From positions 930,001-994,000 of the forward strand of contig NZ_JAGVQR010000001.1 in the NCBI RefSeq assembly GCF_018275325.1: a DNA stretch of 64,000 bases. Direction: 5' to 3'. Source of the DNA: Nocardioides palaemonis (lineage in GTDB: Bacteria > Actinomycetota > Actinomycetes > Propionibacteriales > Nocardioidaceae). A program made the position numbers and the translations under genes. This document shows positions 16,951 to 26,085 of this stretch, piece by piece (positions within the stretch are counted from its first letter, which is position 1; every line of letters begins with the position of its first letter). Below the pieces are notes generated by a model. The model was not told the DNA's origin. It made no database searches and saw only the letters and a list, made by a program, of their open reading frames with translations.

Positions 16951-17225
16951 GACCTAATCACGTCGGCTTTGCGTCTGCTGAGCATGAACGCAAGAGTTTC
17001 GAGGACACGTCCCCGCGTGCGGCAGCCCGGCCATGAGACCGGCCTGGTCCTTCGACAAACCGACGGCGCTTGGCGACCGGGCCGTCTGAGAAGGCCCGCT
17101 GCTCGACGTTGGATTGTCACCGACGGCCTTTTCCCACGGGACGACCATTTGCCAGCGGCAGCGGCAACGGTCGCGTCGCGTCACCTTCAACTTTCCGAAC
17201 AACTTCAATCCGACGAGAGGTACCC

Positions 17226-17564
17226 ATGATCTTCATCGCCGCACGCTTTCTAGTGCAATCCGAGCATGCCGACAATTGGCCGGAAGTCTCGCGCTCGTTC
17301 ACCGAGTCGACCCGCAGCGAGGAGGGGTGCTTGTGGTTCGACTGGTCGCGCAGCCTGGACGACCCAAACGAATACGTGCTCCTCGAAGCATTCCGCGACG
17401 AAGACGCGGGCGCGTCCCATGTCCAATCCGAGCACTTTCAAGCCGCGACGCGTGAGCTCCCGGGATACCTCGCCGAGACCCCGCGGATCGTCAATACACA
17501 AGTGCCAGGGCTCGAGTGGGCCCAACTAGGCGAACTGGCGGTCGACGAGTCCTCGCCGAGCTAG
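17226..17564 (+). CDS. Putative quinol monooxygenase (ABM domain)
   Basis: The 112-residue protein starts at ATG 17226 after GAGAGG. It has the dimeric-barrel pattern: FIAARFLVQSEHADNWPEVS, then SEEGCLWFDWSRSLDDPNEY, VLLEAFRDEDAGASHVQSEH and FQAATRELPGYL. The EGCLxFDWxRS and HVQSEHFQA blocks are typical of YgiN-like quinol monooxygenases. The gene stands alone between two gene-poor stretches; its substrate is unknown. The upstream 500 bases hold only the tRNA fragment and hairpin. Confidence 0.8.
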   Translation: MIFIAARFLVQSEHADNWPEVSRSFTESTRSEEGCLWFDWSRSLDDPNEYVLLEAFRDEDAGASHVQSEHFQAATRELPGYLAETPRIVNTQVPGLEWAQLGELAVDESSPS

Positions 17565-18133
17565 CCAGCAGCGCGTCACCTCGACGTTTCGTTCCGTCGC
17601 CGCCGCTGGGCGACCGCAGTGCAGCCGTCGAGCTCTCCCATTGCGGTCGCGGCGTTTGCCGCTGGCTTCGGCCGCGAGCATCGGTTCCACCGGTCGCAGC
17701 GCCCCAGCCGATGCGCCGTCGTCGATCGCGGCGGTCACGGCGTGTGAGGCGGGGCACCGGTCGTGAGCCCGCCGACCTTCGGCGGGCCTGTAGTCAGCGT
17801 GACGACAGGTGCGGCAAGAGCGAGCTGGCGCTAACGATGGTCAGCCAGCGGTGTCTTACGCCAGCGTGGCCAGTCGAGCCCCGAGCCGTGACCGACCGTC
17901 GCTCGGCGACCTGCGCGGCCAGGTCAGGCGCGGCCGAACGCGCCCACCATCAGACACGCAGCGACAGCGAGGTCGCGACGCTGAGCAGCGGTCCCGCTGG
18001 CCGCGGTGTCGACACGAGCGTGACCAGAACGGGAGTGTCACGCCGAGCGTGACCAGAACGGGATCCTCTTGCGGAGAGCCAACGTCCCCGAGTCGCGCCG
18101 CGCCATCACTGGACGCCCTCCCGCATCCGGGCG
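17565..18133. other. Gene-poor spacer before the catabolic island
   Basis: No credible gene is visible. The right half contains REP-like units; the rest is high-GC sequence with only noise-like open frames. Confidence 0.4.
18014..18066. repeat. REP-like variant units
   Basis: Two copies of CGAGCGTGACCAGAACGGGA (the second ending ACGGGATCC) match the reverse of the variant unit seen at 8391-8456. They are the last REP-like elements before the catabolic island. Confidence 0.6.
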
Positions 18134-18898
18134 TCAGTGTCTGCGCGCCAGCGCGTGGCGTCGAGCGAGGGTGGCGGCGATGCCGGCGGCCGCGGCCCGG
18201 ACGGAGGCGGCGTGGTCGGCGGGGTGGAAGCGGGTGGCGTCGCCGGAGATGCTGATGGCGGCCAGGGGTCGGTCATCGGCGTCGAGCACGGGCGCGGCTA
18301 CGCACACCAGGCCCAACGCGCCCTCCTCGTACTCGAACGCGACCCCCGACGAAACGACGCTATCGAGCTGTTGACGCAGGCGCCCGGGGGCGGTGATGGT
18401 GCGGGCGGTACGACGCTCGAGCGGGCCACGCAGTACCTCGATCCGCTCATCCTCGCCGGCGAAGGCGAGCAGCGCCTTGCCCAGTGCGGTCGCGTGGACT
18501 GGCATGCGACCACCCACCCGTGAGGGCGAACGAGGCGCGCGGTGGCCGCTCACCTTGGCGACGTAGACAACTTCGGCGCCTTCTCGCAGTGCGAGGTGGA
18601 CGACTTCGTGTGTGCGCTCGTAGAGGTCCTCGAGGAATGGGGTGGCCACCTCGAGCATCGTACGTTCGACCGAGGCGCGCATGCCGAGCTCGAAGAGGTG
18701 CGAGCCAAGGTGAAAGTCGCCGTCGGCCCGGTCGAGCAGGCCTGCTTCAACGAGTTGTCCCGACAGTCGGTGCAGGGTCGCTTTGGGCAGCCCGGTGCGA
18801 CGCTGCAGGGCGGCGAAGCTGAGGCCGTGGTCGTCGGCCTCGAAGGCATGCAGCACGATCATCGCCTTGCCGAGAACGCTCGCGGGGTCCAAGGACAT
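18134..18898 (-). CDS. IclR family transcriptional regulator (catabolic operon, left)
   Basis: The 254-residue protein starts at ATG 18898. Residues 5-65 form the winged helix (VLGKAMIVLHAFEADDHGLS, then LQRRTGLPKATLHRLSGQLV). Residues 80-250 form the IclR effector domain (VVHLALREGAEVVYVAKVSG, VHATALGKALLAF and ISGDATRFHP). It is divergent from the hydratase gene with a 68-base gap that contains a GTTC-N9-GAAC dyad, so it probably controls the meta-pathway genes in response to an aromatic or ring-fission compound. Confidence 0.9.
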   Translation of the reverse strand: MSLDPASVLGKAMIVLHAFEADDHGLSFAALQRRTGLPKATLHRLSGQLVEAGLLDRADGDFHLGSHLFELGMRASVERTMLEVATPFLEDLYERTHEVVHLALREGAEVVYVAKVSGHRAPRSPSRVGGRMPVHATALGKALLAFAGEDERIEVLRGPLERRTARTITAPGRLRQQLDSVVSSGVAFEYEEGALGLVCVAAPVLDADDRPLAAISISGDATRFHPADHAASVRAAAAGIAATLARRHALARRH

Positions 18899-18907
18899 GA
18901 GACCAGT

Positions 18908-18931
18908 GTTCCACTCACACGAACTCCGTTC
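18908..18931. promoter_or_regulatory. Candidate IclR operator between iclR and the hydratase gene
   Basis: GTTC-N9-GAAC (18908-18924) overlaps a second dyad GAAC-TCC-GTTC (18921-18931). The same GTTC-N9-GAAC spacing recurs at 25161-25177. Confidence 0.45.
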
Positions 18932-18966
18932 TAGGTTTCCCGGTCGCGCCCACCCACGATGGCGCC

Positions 18967-19770
18967 ATGACCACCCAGACCCCCGAGATCGTCGCCGCCT
19001 CCGAGCGCCTGCTCACCGCGGCAGCCGACGGCGTGCCCTGCGCACCGGTGCGCGACCTGATCGGGTCCACCGACATCGCCACCGCATACGCCGTGCAAGC
19101 GCGCGGCACCGCTGCCAGGCTCGCCACCGGGGCGACCATCGTGGGCCGCAAGATCGGGCTCACCTCCAAGGCCGTCCAGGCGCAGATCGGCGTCGACCAA
19201 CCTGACCTGGGCTACCTCTTCGACGACATGGGCTACACCAGTGACGACGTGATCCCGATGAGCAGGCTGATCCAGCCCAAGGCCGAGGCGGAGATCGCCT
19301 TCGTGCTCAAAAAGGACCTCGCCGAGGGCGACCTTAACCTGGCCCGGATCCGGGGTGCGGTCGACTACGTGTGCGCCGCGATCGAGATCGTCGACAGCCG
19401 CATCGCCGACTGGGACATCACCTTCGCTGACACCGTCGCCGACAACGGCTCCAGCGCGCTCTACATACTGGGAGAGAAGCGACGAACCCTCGAGGAGGTC
19501 GAGCCGGCCCTGGTGGAGATGGTGATGACCCGCGACGGCGAGCAGGTCTCCGAGGGCAACGGCGCCGCCTGCTTGGACGATCCCCTGAACGCGATGTCGT
19601 GGCTGGCCCGCACGGCGCTCGAGTTCGGGGACCCCCTGCGTGCAGGCCAGGTCATCCTCTCGGGCGCGCTCGGTCCCATGGTCGCGGTCATGCCCGGCGA
19701 CTCCTTCACAGCCACCATCACTGGGCTCGGCTCGGTGAGCGCAACCTTCTCCGAAAGGGAGGACGCATGA
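18967..19770 (+). CDS. mhpD: 2-keto-4-pentenoate hydratase
   Basis: The 267-residue protein belongs to the fumarylacetoacetate-hydrolase-fold hydratase/decarboxylase family and adds water to 2-hydroxypenta-2,4-dienoate, giving 4-hydroxy-2-oxovalerate. Diagnostic parts are [20 protein letters not shown], the metal-binding region [13 protein letters not shown], and [20 protein letters not shown]. Length is typical. Its stop overlaps the ATG of the acetaldehyde dehydrogenase gene. A paralogue of the decarboxylase type is at 24330. The TSKAVQ region and operon position with aldolase and dehydrogenase favour the hydratase role here. Confidence 0.88.
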   Translation: MTTQTPEIVAASERLLTAAADGVPCAPVRDLIGSTDIATAYAVQARGTAARLATGATIVGRKIGLTSKAVQAQIGVDQPDLGYLFDDMGYTSDDVIPMSRLIQPKAEAEIAFVLKKDLAEGDLNLARIRGAVDYVCAAIEIVDSRIADWDITFADTVADNGSSALYILGEKRRTLEEVEPALVEMVMTRDGEQVSEGNGAACLDDPLNAMSWLARTALEFGDPLRAGQVILSGALGPMVAVMPGDSFTATITGLGSVSATFSEREDA

Positions 19771-20753
19771 CCAAGACCCAGCCAAAGACGAAGGTGGCCA
19801 TCATCGGCTCCGGCAACATTGGGACCGATCTGATGATCAAGGTGCTCCGGGTCAGTAAGACCCTCGAGATGGGGGCGATGGTCGGCATCGACCCCGAGTC
19901 CGACGGCCTTGCGCGGGCGGGACGCTTCGGCGTGGCCACCACCGCAGAAGGGGTCGACGGCCTGATCGCGATGGAGGGATTCGACGACATCGACATCGTC
20001 TTCGACGCCACCAGCGCCGGCGCCCACAAGGCCAACGCGGCCAAGCTGGCGCCGTACGGCAAGAAGCTGGTCGATTTGACCCCGGCGGCCATCGGACCGT
20101 TCGTGGTGCCCGCGGTCAACCTCGACGAGCACATCGGGCTCGACAACCTCAACATGGTCACCTGCGGCGGCCAGGCCACGATCCCGATCGTCGCCGCCGT
20201 CTCGCGCGTCACGGACGTGCCGTACGCCGAGATCGTCGCCTCGATCGCGTCGAAGTCGGCCGGTCCCGGGACCCGTGCGAACATCGACGAGTTCACCGAG
20301 ACCACCTCGCACGCAATCGAGGCGGTGGGCCGCGCCTGGACGGGCAAGGCGATCATCATCCTCAACCCCGCCGAGCCGCCGCTCATCATGCGCGACACCG
20401 TCTTCTGCCTGATCAACGACCCCGACGAGGTCAAGCAGGACGCGATCAGGAAGTCGATCGAGGAGATGGTGGCCGCCGTCGCCGCGTACGTGCCCGGCTA
20501 CCGCCTCAAGCAGGCCGTCCAGTTCACTCGCGTCCCGGCCGACGAGCCTGTCCACACGATGCTCGGCAAGGGCGTCGGAGAGGTGGCCGTCTCCCATAAG
20601 GTCGCGGTGTTCCTCGAAGTAGAGGGTGCGGCCCACTACCTCCCGGCCTACGCCGGAAATCTCGACATCATGACTTCGGCGGCCATGCAGACCGCCGAGC
20701 GGATCGCCACGGAGCTCTCCGCCGGCGTGCTCACGGAAGGTGCCCCCGCATGA
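19767..20753 (+). CDS. mhpF: Acetaldehyde dehydrogenase (acetylating)
   Basis: The 328-residue enzyme converts acetaldehyde plus CoA and NAD to acetyl-CoA. ATG 19767 follows AAAGGGAGG and overlaps the preceding stop. The nucleotide motif is [11 protein letters not shown] (about residues 12-22), and the catalytic Cys133 lies in [13 protein letters not shown]. The C-terminal part carries the aldolase-binding region ([20 protein letters not shown]). In this family it forms a channelled complex with the aldolase, whose gene follows with a 4-base overlap, so both products are probably made in equal amounts. Confidence 0.93.
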   Translation: MTKTQPKTKVAIIGSGNIGTDLMIKVLRVSKTLEMGAMVGIDPESDGLARAGRFGVATTAEGVDGLIAMEGFDDIDIVFDATSAGAHKANAAKLAPYGKKLVDLTPAAIGPFVVPAVNLDEHIGLDNLNMVTCGGQATIPIVAAVSRVTDVPYAEIVASIASKSAGPGTRANIDEFTETTSHAIEAVGRAWTGKAIIILNPAEPPLIMRDTVFCLINDPDEVKQDAIRKSIEEMVAAVAAYVPGYRLKQAVQFTRVPADEPVHTMLGKGVGEVAVSHKVAVFLEVEGAAHYLPAYAGNLDIMTSAAMQTAERIATELSAGVLTEGAPA

Positions 20754-21772
20754 CCGCGCTCTACATCCAAGACGTCACCCTGCGAGACGGGATGCACGCC
20801 ATCCGCCATCGTATCGACCCTGCCGACGTCGCCCGCATCGTCACCGCCCTCGATGACGCCGGTGTCGACGCGATCGAGGTCACCCACGGCGACGGCCTCG
20901 GAGGTGGCTCGATCAACTACGGGCCCGGCTCCCACACCGACTGGGCCTGGATCGAGGCGGCCGCCGCGGTCATCAACAACGCCAGGCTCACCTCGCTCCT
21001 GGTCCCCGGCATCGGCACCGTGGAGCACCTCAAGGAGGCCTACTCCCTCGGGGTGCGGTCGGTGCGCGTCGCGACCCACTGCACCGAGGCCGACGTCGCC
21101 AAGCAGCACATCGAGACCGCCCGCGAGATCGGGATGGACGTCTCGGGGTTCCTGATGATGTCGCACATGGCACCCCCGGACGAGCTCGCCCAGCAGGCGA
21201 AGCTGATGGAGTCCTACGGCGTGCACTGCGTCTACGTCACCGACTCCGGCGGCCGCCTCACGATGGACGGCGTGCGCGAACGGATCCGCGCCTACCGCGA
21301 CGTCCTCTCCCCGGAGACCGAGATCGGCATCCATGCCCACGAGAACCTCTCGCTCTCGGTCGCCAACTCCGTCGTGGCCGTAGAGGAGGGCGTCCGCCGC
21401 GTCGACGCCTCGCTCGCCGGTCAAGGCGCGGGCGCGGGCAACTGCCCCATCGAACCGTTCATCGCCGTCGCCGACCTGCAGGGCTGGACGCACGGCTGCG
21501 ACGTCTTCAAACTCCAAGACGCTGCCGACGACATCGTCCGGCCACTCCAGGACCGCCCGGTACGCGTCGACCGCGAGACGCTGACCCTGGGCTACGCAGG
21601 GGTCTACTCCTCGTTCCTGCGGCACGCCGAGAACGCCTCGCGCGAGTACGGCGTCGACACCCGCGACCTGCTCCTCGAGGTCGGCAAGCGCCGCCTGGTC
21701 GGTGGCCAGGAGGACATGATCATCGACATCGCCCTGGACTTGCTGCGCGAGCGGGAGGCAGTCTCCGCCTGA
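20750..21772 (+). CDS. mhpE: 4-hydroxy-2-oxovalerate aldolase
   Basis: The 340-residue class II pyruvate aldolase cleaves 4-hydroxy-2-oxovalerate to pyruvate and acetaldehyde. The N-terminus has [17 protein letters not shown] (metal-binding Asp and catalytic His region), the barrel carries [20 protein letters not shown], and [16 protein letters not shown] provides the His-x-His metal ligands. The C-terminal helical domain that contacts the dehydrogenase is present. It is the last gene of the three-gene operon; a perfect hairpin follows 15 bases after the stop. Confidence 0.93.
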   Translation: MTALYIQDVTLRDGMHAIRHRIDPADVARIVTALDDAGVDAIEVTHGDGLGGGSINYGPGSHTDWAWIEAAAAVINNARLTSLLVPGIGTVEHLKEAYSLGVRSVRVATHCTEADVAKQHIETAREIGMDVSGFLMMSHMAPPDELAQQAKLMESYGVHCVYVTDSGGRLTMDGVRERIRAYRDVLSPETEIGIHAHENLSLSVANSVVAVEEGVRRVDASLAGQGAGAGNCPIEPFIAVADLQGWTHGCDVFKLQDAADDIVRPLQDRPVRVDRETLTLGYAGVYSSFLRHAENASREYGVDTRDLLLEVGKRRLVGGQEDMIIDIALDLLREREAVSA

Positions 21773-21786
21773 GGGTGGCTACGACG

Positions 21787-21823
21787 AAGGGGCTGGGCTT
21801 CACGATGGGAGGCCCAGCCCCTT
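21787..21823. terminator. Bidirectional terminator between mhpE and the eamA-like gene
   Basis: Perfect 12-base arms (AAGGGGCTGGGC and GCCCAGCCCCTT) around a 13-base loop, between convergent genes. The stop codon of the eamA-like gene lies inside the loop. Confidence 0.85.
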
Positions 21824-22685
21824 CCTCATGCGTTTGGACGGACGGGTCGCGACCAGCACCCCGGCGAGCAGCATGGCTCCACCGGTGCTCTCAGCGAGGT
21901 TGGGGGCATCTCCGTGAACTGCCCATGCACCGACCATCGCGACCACCGGCGCCAGCAGCGCCCACGGCACCACGGCCGAGGACGGATTGCGAGAGAGCAG
22001 GGTGTTGAAGATCCCGTAGCCGACCAGGGAGGCGAGCACCACGGTGTACGCCGTGGCCGCAAGAGGACGCCAGGACAGTGCCGCCACGGCAGCAGAGACC
22101 TCGGCCGGGCCGTCGACCAGGAACGAGAGGGGCGAGCAGCGGCAGTGGGACCACCGAGGCGGACCAGATCGTCAGGCCTAGGCCCGACGGCACGGCCGCG
22201 GCTCGGGTCACCACGTTACCGGCGGCCCAGGAGAGTGCAGCCAACAGGCACAGCGCCAGGGCGACGGAGGGCCACGAGCCGTCCCGCCCGACAGCCACCA
22301 CGGCCAGCCCGGTGCTCCCGAACAGCGCTCCGACCAGCTGGAGCCGCGTGGGGAGCTCGCGCAGGGCGACCGCTGCGATCACCAGCGTGAACACGACCTG
22401 ACCCTGAAGCACCAGAGCGGCGAGCCCGGGCGGCATCCCCGCTGCCATGGCGACGTACAGGAAGCCGAACTGGCCCAGCGAGACAAGCCCGCCCACCGCT
22501 GCCAGCACCCGCCAGGTCACCCGGGGTCTGGCGACGAACAGAACCGCGGGGAAGAAGACCAATGCGAACCGAAGCGCGGCGAAGAGCAGTGGTGGCGTTC
22601 CTTCCATCCCCCAGTCGATGACCAGGAAGTTGATCCCCCACAAGCTGCCCATCAGGGCAGCCAGCAGGACGTCGCGCCGGTTCAG
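21800..22685 (-). pseudogene. EamA/DMT family transporter, single-base frameshift
   Basis: Ten-helix drug/metabolite transporter of about 295 residues if the frame is restored. The first part reads LLAALMGSLWGINFLVIDWG through WSASVVPLPLLA; the frame then shifts and continues as MAALSWRPLAATAYTVVLAS with the helix LVGYGIFNTLLSRNPSSAVV. Removing one G from the four-G run at 22129-22132 joins the two frames exactly. The ATG at 22652 is inside helix 1; translation more likely starts upstream, perhaps at CTG 22685, which overlaps the dehydrogenase stop. It could be an exporter of pathway intermediates, now broken, or a sequencing error. Confidence 0.75.
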
Positions 22686-24121
22686 GAGGGCTTCCCCGTG
22701 ATCTGCATGATCACGGCCTTGGGCTCAGTGAAGAACTCGCGGGAGAAGTTGCCGCCCTCGCGGCCGACGCCTGAGGCCCCCACGCCGCCGAAGGGGGCAC
22801 GCAGGTCGCGGATGAAGAAGCAGTTGACCCAGACTGTGCCGACCTCGAGACGGGCGGACACCCGGTGGGCGGTGTGGAGGTCCTCGGTGAAGACTTGGGC
22901 GTCGAGGCCGTAGACGCTCTCGTTCGCCAGATCGACGACCTCGTCCTCGCTGTCAAAGGGGTGGATCACCACGACTGGGCCGAAGATCTCCTCCTGGACG
23001 TGGGGGCTGTCCAGCGGCATGTCGACGAGCACGGTGGGCTTGACGAACCAGCCGTCCCCCAGGCCACCGGTCAGCATCCGGCCGCCGTACTGCTCGACCG
23101 ATTCGACGTAGCCCTTGACCTTCTCGAAGTGCTGCTCGGAGGCCAGCGGGCCGAACTCCGTCGCCGGGTCCAAGGGGTCGCCGAACGTCATCGCCTCCGC
23201 GGCCGCGACGAAGCGCTTCACGAACTCGTCCAGGATCGGCCGCTGCACGAACAACCGACTGCCGGAGAGGCAGATCTGGCCGGCGTTGCGGAAGATCGAC
23301 TGGATCGACCAGTGCACGGCGTTGTCGAGCTCGGCGTCGGCGAAGACGATGTTGCAGTTCTTGCCCCCGAGTTCGAGTGAGACGGGGGTGAGGTTCTGCG
23401 CAGCGGCCGCGCTGATCGTCTTGCCCGTGCCGGTCTCACCGGTGAACGTGATGCGGTCCACGCGTGGGTCGCCGGTCAGCGCCGCGCCGACGGAATGACC
23501 GTAGCCGTGGACGACGTTGAAGACGCCGTCGGGGAGCCCGGCCTCGGTCGCAAGCCGCGCAAGGATGGTCGCACTGGTGGGGGTGTCCTCGGCCGGCTTG
23601 AGTACGACGGTGTTGCCCCACGCCAGGGCCGGGGCGACCTTCCATGTCTCGAGCATCAGCGGGAAGTTCCACGGCGCGATCGCGACGACGACGCCTGCGG
23701 GGTCGAACCGTGTGTAGGCGTGGTGGCCCGAGTCCATGGGCAACACCTCGGCCGTCGCCATCTTGGCGTGGTCGGCGAAGAAGCGGAAGTTCAGTGCGGC
23801 ACGGGCCACGTCGTGGTGGCACTGCGCGAGTGGCTTGCCCATGTCGTGGGAGTCCGCGGCCGCCAGCTCGTCGGCGTTGGCCTCCATCAGGTCGGCCAGC
23901 CGGTGGAGCAGCCGCTGGCGTTCGCCGTACCCCAGTCGCGGCCAGGGGCCGTCGTCGAAGGCGGTGCGAGCGGCCGTCACCGCGGCTTCGGCGTCGGCCC
24001 TGTCGCCGAGGGCGACCTCCGCCCACGCTTCACGGGTCCACGGGTTGACCGTGTCGAACCTGGCACCGTCGAGGGAGTCGACCTCCTTGCCGCCGATGAC
24101 GTGGGCGAAGTAGGTGCTCAT
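22682..24121 (-). CDS. 2-hydroxymuconic semialdehyde dehydrogenase (aldehyde dehydrogenase)
   Basis: The 479-residue enzyme would oxidise 2-hydroxymuconic semialdehyde to 2-hydroxymuconate with NAD. Key parts: cofactor region APWNFPLMLETWKVAPALAW, TFTGETGTGKTI, the general base Glu in LELGGKNCNIVFADAE (about residue 250) and the catalytic Cys in NAGQICLSGSR (about 284). WVNCFFIRDLRAPFGGVGAS is close to the DmpC/XylG subgroup. Its ATG overlaps the tautomerase stop, giving the order decarboxylase - tautomerase - dehydrogenase, which is the 4-oxalocrotonate branch of meta-cleavage. The specific substrate is inferred from this context. Confidence 0.88.
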   Translation of the reverse strand: MSTYFAHVIGGKEVDSLDGARFDTVNPWTREAWAEVALGDRADAEAAVTAARTAFDDGPWPRLGYGERQRLLHRLADLMEANADELAAADSHDMGKPLAQCHHDVARAALNFRFFADHAKMATAEVLPMDSGHHAYTRFDPAGVVVAIAPWNFPLMLETWKVAPALAWGNTVVLKPAEDTPTSATILARLATEAGLPDGVFNVVHGYGHSVGAALTGDPRVDRITFTGETGTGKTISAAAAQNLTPVSLELGGKNCNIVFADAELDNAVHWSIQSIFRNAGQICLSGSRLFVQRPILDEFVKRFVAAAEAMTFGDPLDPATEFGPLASEQHFEKVKGYVESVEQYGGRMLTGGLGDGWFVKPTVLVDMPLDSPHVQEEIFGPVVVIHPFDSEDEVVDLANESVYGLDAQVFTEDLHTAHRVSARLEVGTVWVNCFFIRDLRAPFGGVGASGVGREGGNFSREFFTEPKAVIMQITGKPS

Positions 24122-24330
24122 GGGTTGTCCTTTCGGGGGGTGGCCGTGCGCTCGGCGATCGTGACGTCGCCGGCGGCCCAGTGAGTGGGAGGTACTTCGC
24201 GAACGACCACTCGCACGTTCTCTTGCGGGGCGTCCACTGCGGCCACAACCGCCTGGGTGAGGCCGGAGATTAGGGCACGGATCTGCTCGGGGCTGCGGCC
24301 CTCCACGAGGGTCACCTCGACGAGTGGCAT
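24118..24330 (-). CDS. 4-oxalocrotonate (2-hydroxymuconate) tautomerase
   Basis: I start at ATG 24330, so that after methionine removal Pro1 is exposed (PLVEVTLVEGRSPEQIRALI); this N-terminal proline is the catalytic base of the family. The 70 residues and the RVVVREVPPTHWAAG segment match the tautomerase superfamily. The start overlaps the stop of the decarboxylase gene, and the stop overlaps the dehydrogenase start. It converts the enol 2-hydroxymuconate to the keto form used by the decarboxylase. Confidence 0.9.
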   Translation of the reverse strand: MPLVEVTLVEGRSPEQIRALISGLTQAVVAAVDAPQENVRVVVREVPPTHWAAGDVTIAERTATPRKDNP

Positions 24331-25118
24331 CACTCGGGGCTTCCGCAGTCGAGAGCGACCTCGCCGAGCGTCGAGAAGCGGCACACCACCGTGGAGCCGG
24401 GGGTCGCGTAGACCGCGTCGGACATACCGCCGGTGAGGACCACCCAGCCGGGCTCGATCGCCAGGCCGCGCGTCGCCAGGTCGTTCACCGCGAGGGCGAG
24501 AGCCTCCGCCGGGTTGCCGAGGACGTCGGCGCCGGTTGCCTTGTGCACCACCTCGCCGTCCACGAGCACCTCGACGCTCTCACCCACCAGATCCATGCCG
24601 GGCTCGCGCTCGACCCCACCCAGGACGTAGGCGCCCGAGGAGGCGTTGTCTGCGACCACGTCGGCGGCGGTGAACTTGAAGTCGCGGTAGCGGCTGTCGA
24701 TCACCTCGGCGCCGGCGCGGACGGTGCCGACCGCGGCCAGGGCTTGCTCGGCGGTGACGCCGGGGGCGACGAGGCGGTCCCGCATGACGAAGACGATCTC
24801 CGGCTCGACCCGGGGGTGGATCAGGGCATGCTGCGGGACGGGCTGACCCGTCTCGAGCGCCATCGCGTCGGTCAACCAGGCCACGAGGGGGGTGTCCACG
24901 CCCATGCGCTGCTGCTTGGCCACGCTGGTCAGACCGAGCTTGACGCCGGTGATCTTCTCACCGCGGTCGAGTCGGCGCCGCAGCGTCTCGGACTGGATGC
25001 GGTAGCCGGCGGCCACGTCGAGCTCGGGCCACTCGTCGGTGAACTTGGTGCGGTCACGTCGCTCCGCCTCACACGCGAGCAGCTCGGTGGCGACGGAGTC
25101 TTCGGTCCAGGTGGTCAT
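24330..25118 (-). CDS. 4-oxalocrotonate decarboxylase (2-oxo-3-hexenedioate decarboxylase)
   Basis: The 262-residue protein belongs to the same family as the hydratase at 18967. GVKLGLTSVAKQQRMGVDTP, VEPEIVFVMRDRL and AEVIDSRYRDFKFTAADVVA mark the metal-binding active site. Its operon with tautomerase and semialdehyde dehydrogenase makes decarboxylation of 2-oxo-3-hexenedioate the likely reaction, while the separate family member next to the aldolase would be the hydratase. In known systems the two form a complex. The gene is the first of a minus-strand operon and divergent from the ABC importer. Confidence 0.87.
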   Translation of the reverse strand: MTTWTEDSVATELLACEAERRDRTKFTDEWPELDVAAGYRIQSETLRRRLDRGEKITGVKLGLTSVAKQQRMGVDTPLVAWLTDAMALETGQPVPQHALIHPRVEPEIVFVMRDRLVAPGVTAEQALAAVGTVRAGAEVIDSRYRDFKFTAADVVADNASSGAYVLGGVEREPGMDLVGESVEVLVDGEVVHKATGADVLGNPAEALALAVNDLATRGLAIEPGWVVLTGGMSDAVYATPGSTVVCRFSTLGEVALDCGSPE

Positions 25119-25160
25119 GGACTCGAAGGTAGGCGTCTTCCTCGGGTCCCAGAGTCTCGC

Positions 25161-25177
25161 GTTCTCCGTTGGCGAAC
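25161..25177. promoter_or_regulatory. Candidate IclR operator in the decarboxylase/ABC divergent promoter
   Basis: GTTC-N9-GAAC in the 163-base gap between the two divergent operons, with the same arms and spacing as at 18908. Confidence 0.45.
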
Positions 25178-25281
25178 CCTTGAAGGACTTGTTCGCCTGT
25201 GAGGAACACGCAACGGGGTGATGTCCATCACAACCTACCGTCGTGGCAACAGCTCAGCGATCCCTCTCTCTGGAGTCCTCC

Positions 25282-26085
25282 ATGACCATCACTGCCGAGG
25301 CGCCATCCGTCGCCGGCGAGTCCATCGTCATCCGTGGGTTGAGCAAGACCTACGTCACCGCCACCGGCCGTACGCCGGTGCTCGGCGGCATCGACCTCAC
25401 AATCGAGCCGGGTGAGCTGATCGCCCTCGTCGGCCCGTCCGGCTGCGGCAAGTCCACCATCTTGAAGATCCTTGCCGGCCTCATCCCCTTCGACGACGGC
25501 TCGGTCGAGGTCGGCGGTCAGGAACCGCGTGAAGGGCGCCGCGACGTCGGCTTCATGCTCCAGCAGGCCGTGCTCATGCCGTGGCGCTCGGTCGCTGGGA
25601 ACGTTCGGCTGCCCTTCGATCTCGCCGGTAGGAAGGGTCCCGACGTCACCGCCCGAGTCAGCGAGCTCATCGAACTCGTAGGCCTTTCACACGCGGTCGA
25701 CAGCAACCCGTGGGAGCTCTCCGGCGGGATGCAGCAGCGGGTCTCCCTGGCCCGGGCACTGTCTCTCGACCCCGGTGTGATGCTCCTGGACGAGCCGTTC
25801 TCCGCGCTCGACGAGTTCAAGCGTGAGCACCTCGGCCTGGAGTTCACCCGCATGCACGAGGAGCTGGGGCGCACGACACTCCTGGTGACCCACTCCATCC
25901 CGGAGGCCGTCCTGATGGCCGACCGGATCATCTGCCTTGACGCCAACCCCGGCCGCATCGCCGCCGACGTCAAGGTCGACCTGCCGCGCCCGCGGTCCGC
26001 GGCCATGATCGGCTCCACCAGATTCCTGGAGATCAGCCTCGAGGTTCGTGAGGCACTCGTCGGAGAGGACGGGACCATCGCATGA
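25282..26085 (+). CDS. ABC transporter ATP-binding protein, NitT/TauT type
   Basis: ATG 25282 follows TGGAG. The 267-residue ATPase has Walker A GPSGCGKST (51-59), Q-loop FMLQQAVLMPWRSV, signature LSGGMQQR, Walker B VMLLDEPFSALD and the switch His in LLVTHSIPEA. It belongs to the nitrate/sulfonate/taurine-type group, which in actinobacteria also includes importers of aromatic acids such as phthalate. The permease gene overlaps its stop. With the downstream lipoprotein this makes a complete importer. Confidence 0.9.
   Translation: MTITAEAPSVAGESIVIRGLSKTYVTATGRTPVLGGIDLTIEPGELIALVGPSGCGKSTILKILAGLIPFDDGSVEVGGQEPREGRRDVGFMLQQAVLMPWRSVAGNVRLPFDLAGRKGPDVTARVSELIELVGLSHAVDSNPWELSGGMQQRVSLARALSLDPGVMLLDEPFSALDEFKREHLGLEFTRMHEELGRTTLLVTHSIPEAVLMADRIICLDANPGRIAADVKVDLPRPRSAAMIGSTRFLEISLEVREALVGEDGTIA

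Noticed and set aside
16924-17010. A complete tRNA gene on the minus strand
   Set aside because: Only the T-arm and acceptor 3' strand fit; no matching 5' acceptor strand, D-arm or anticodon loop could be placed at the correct distance.
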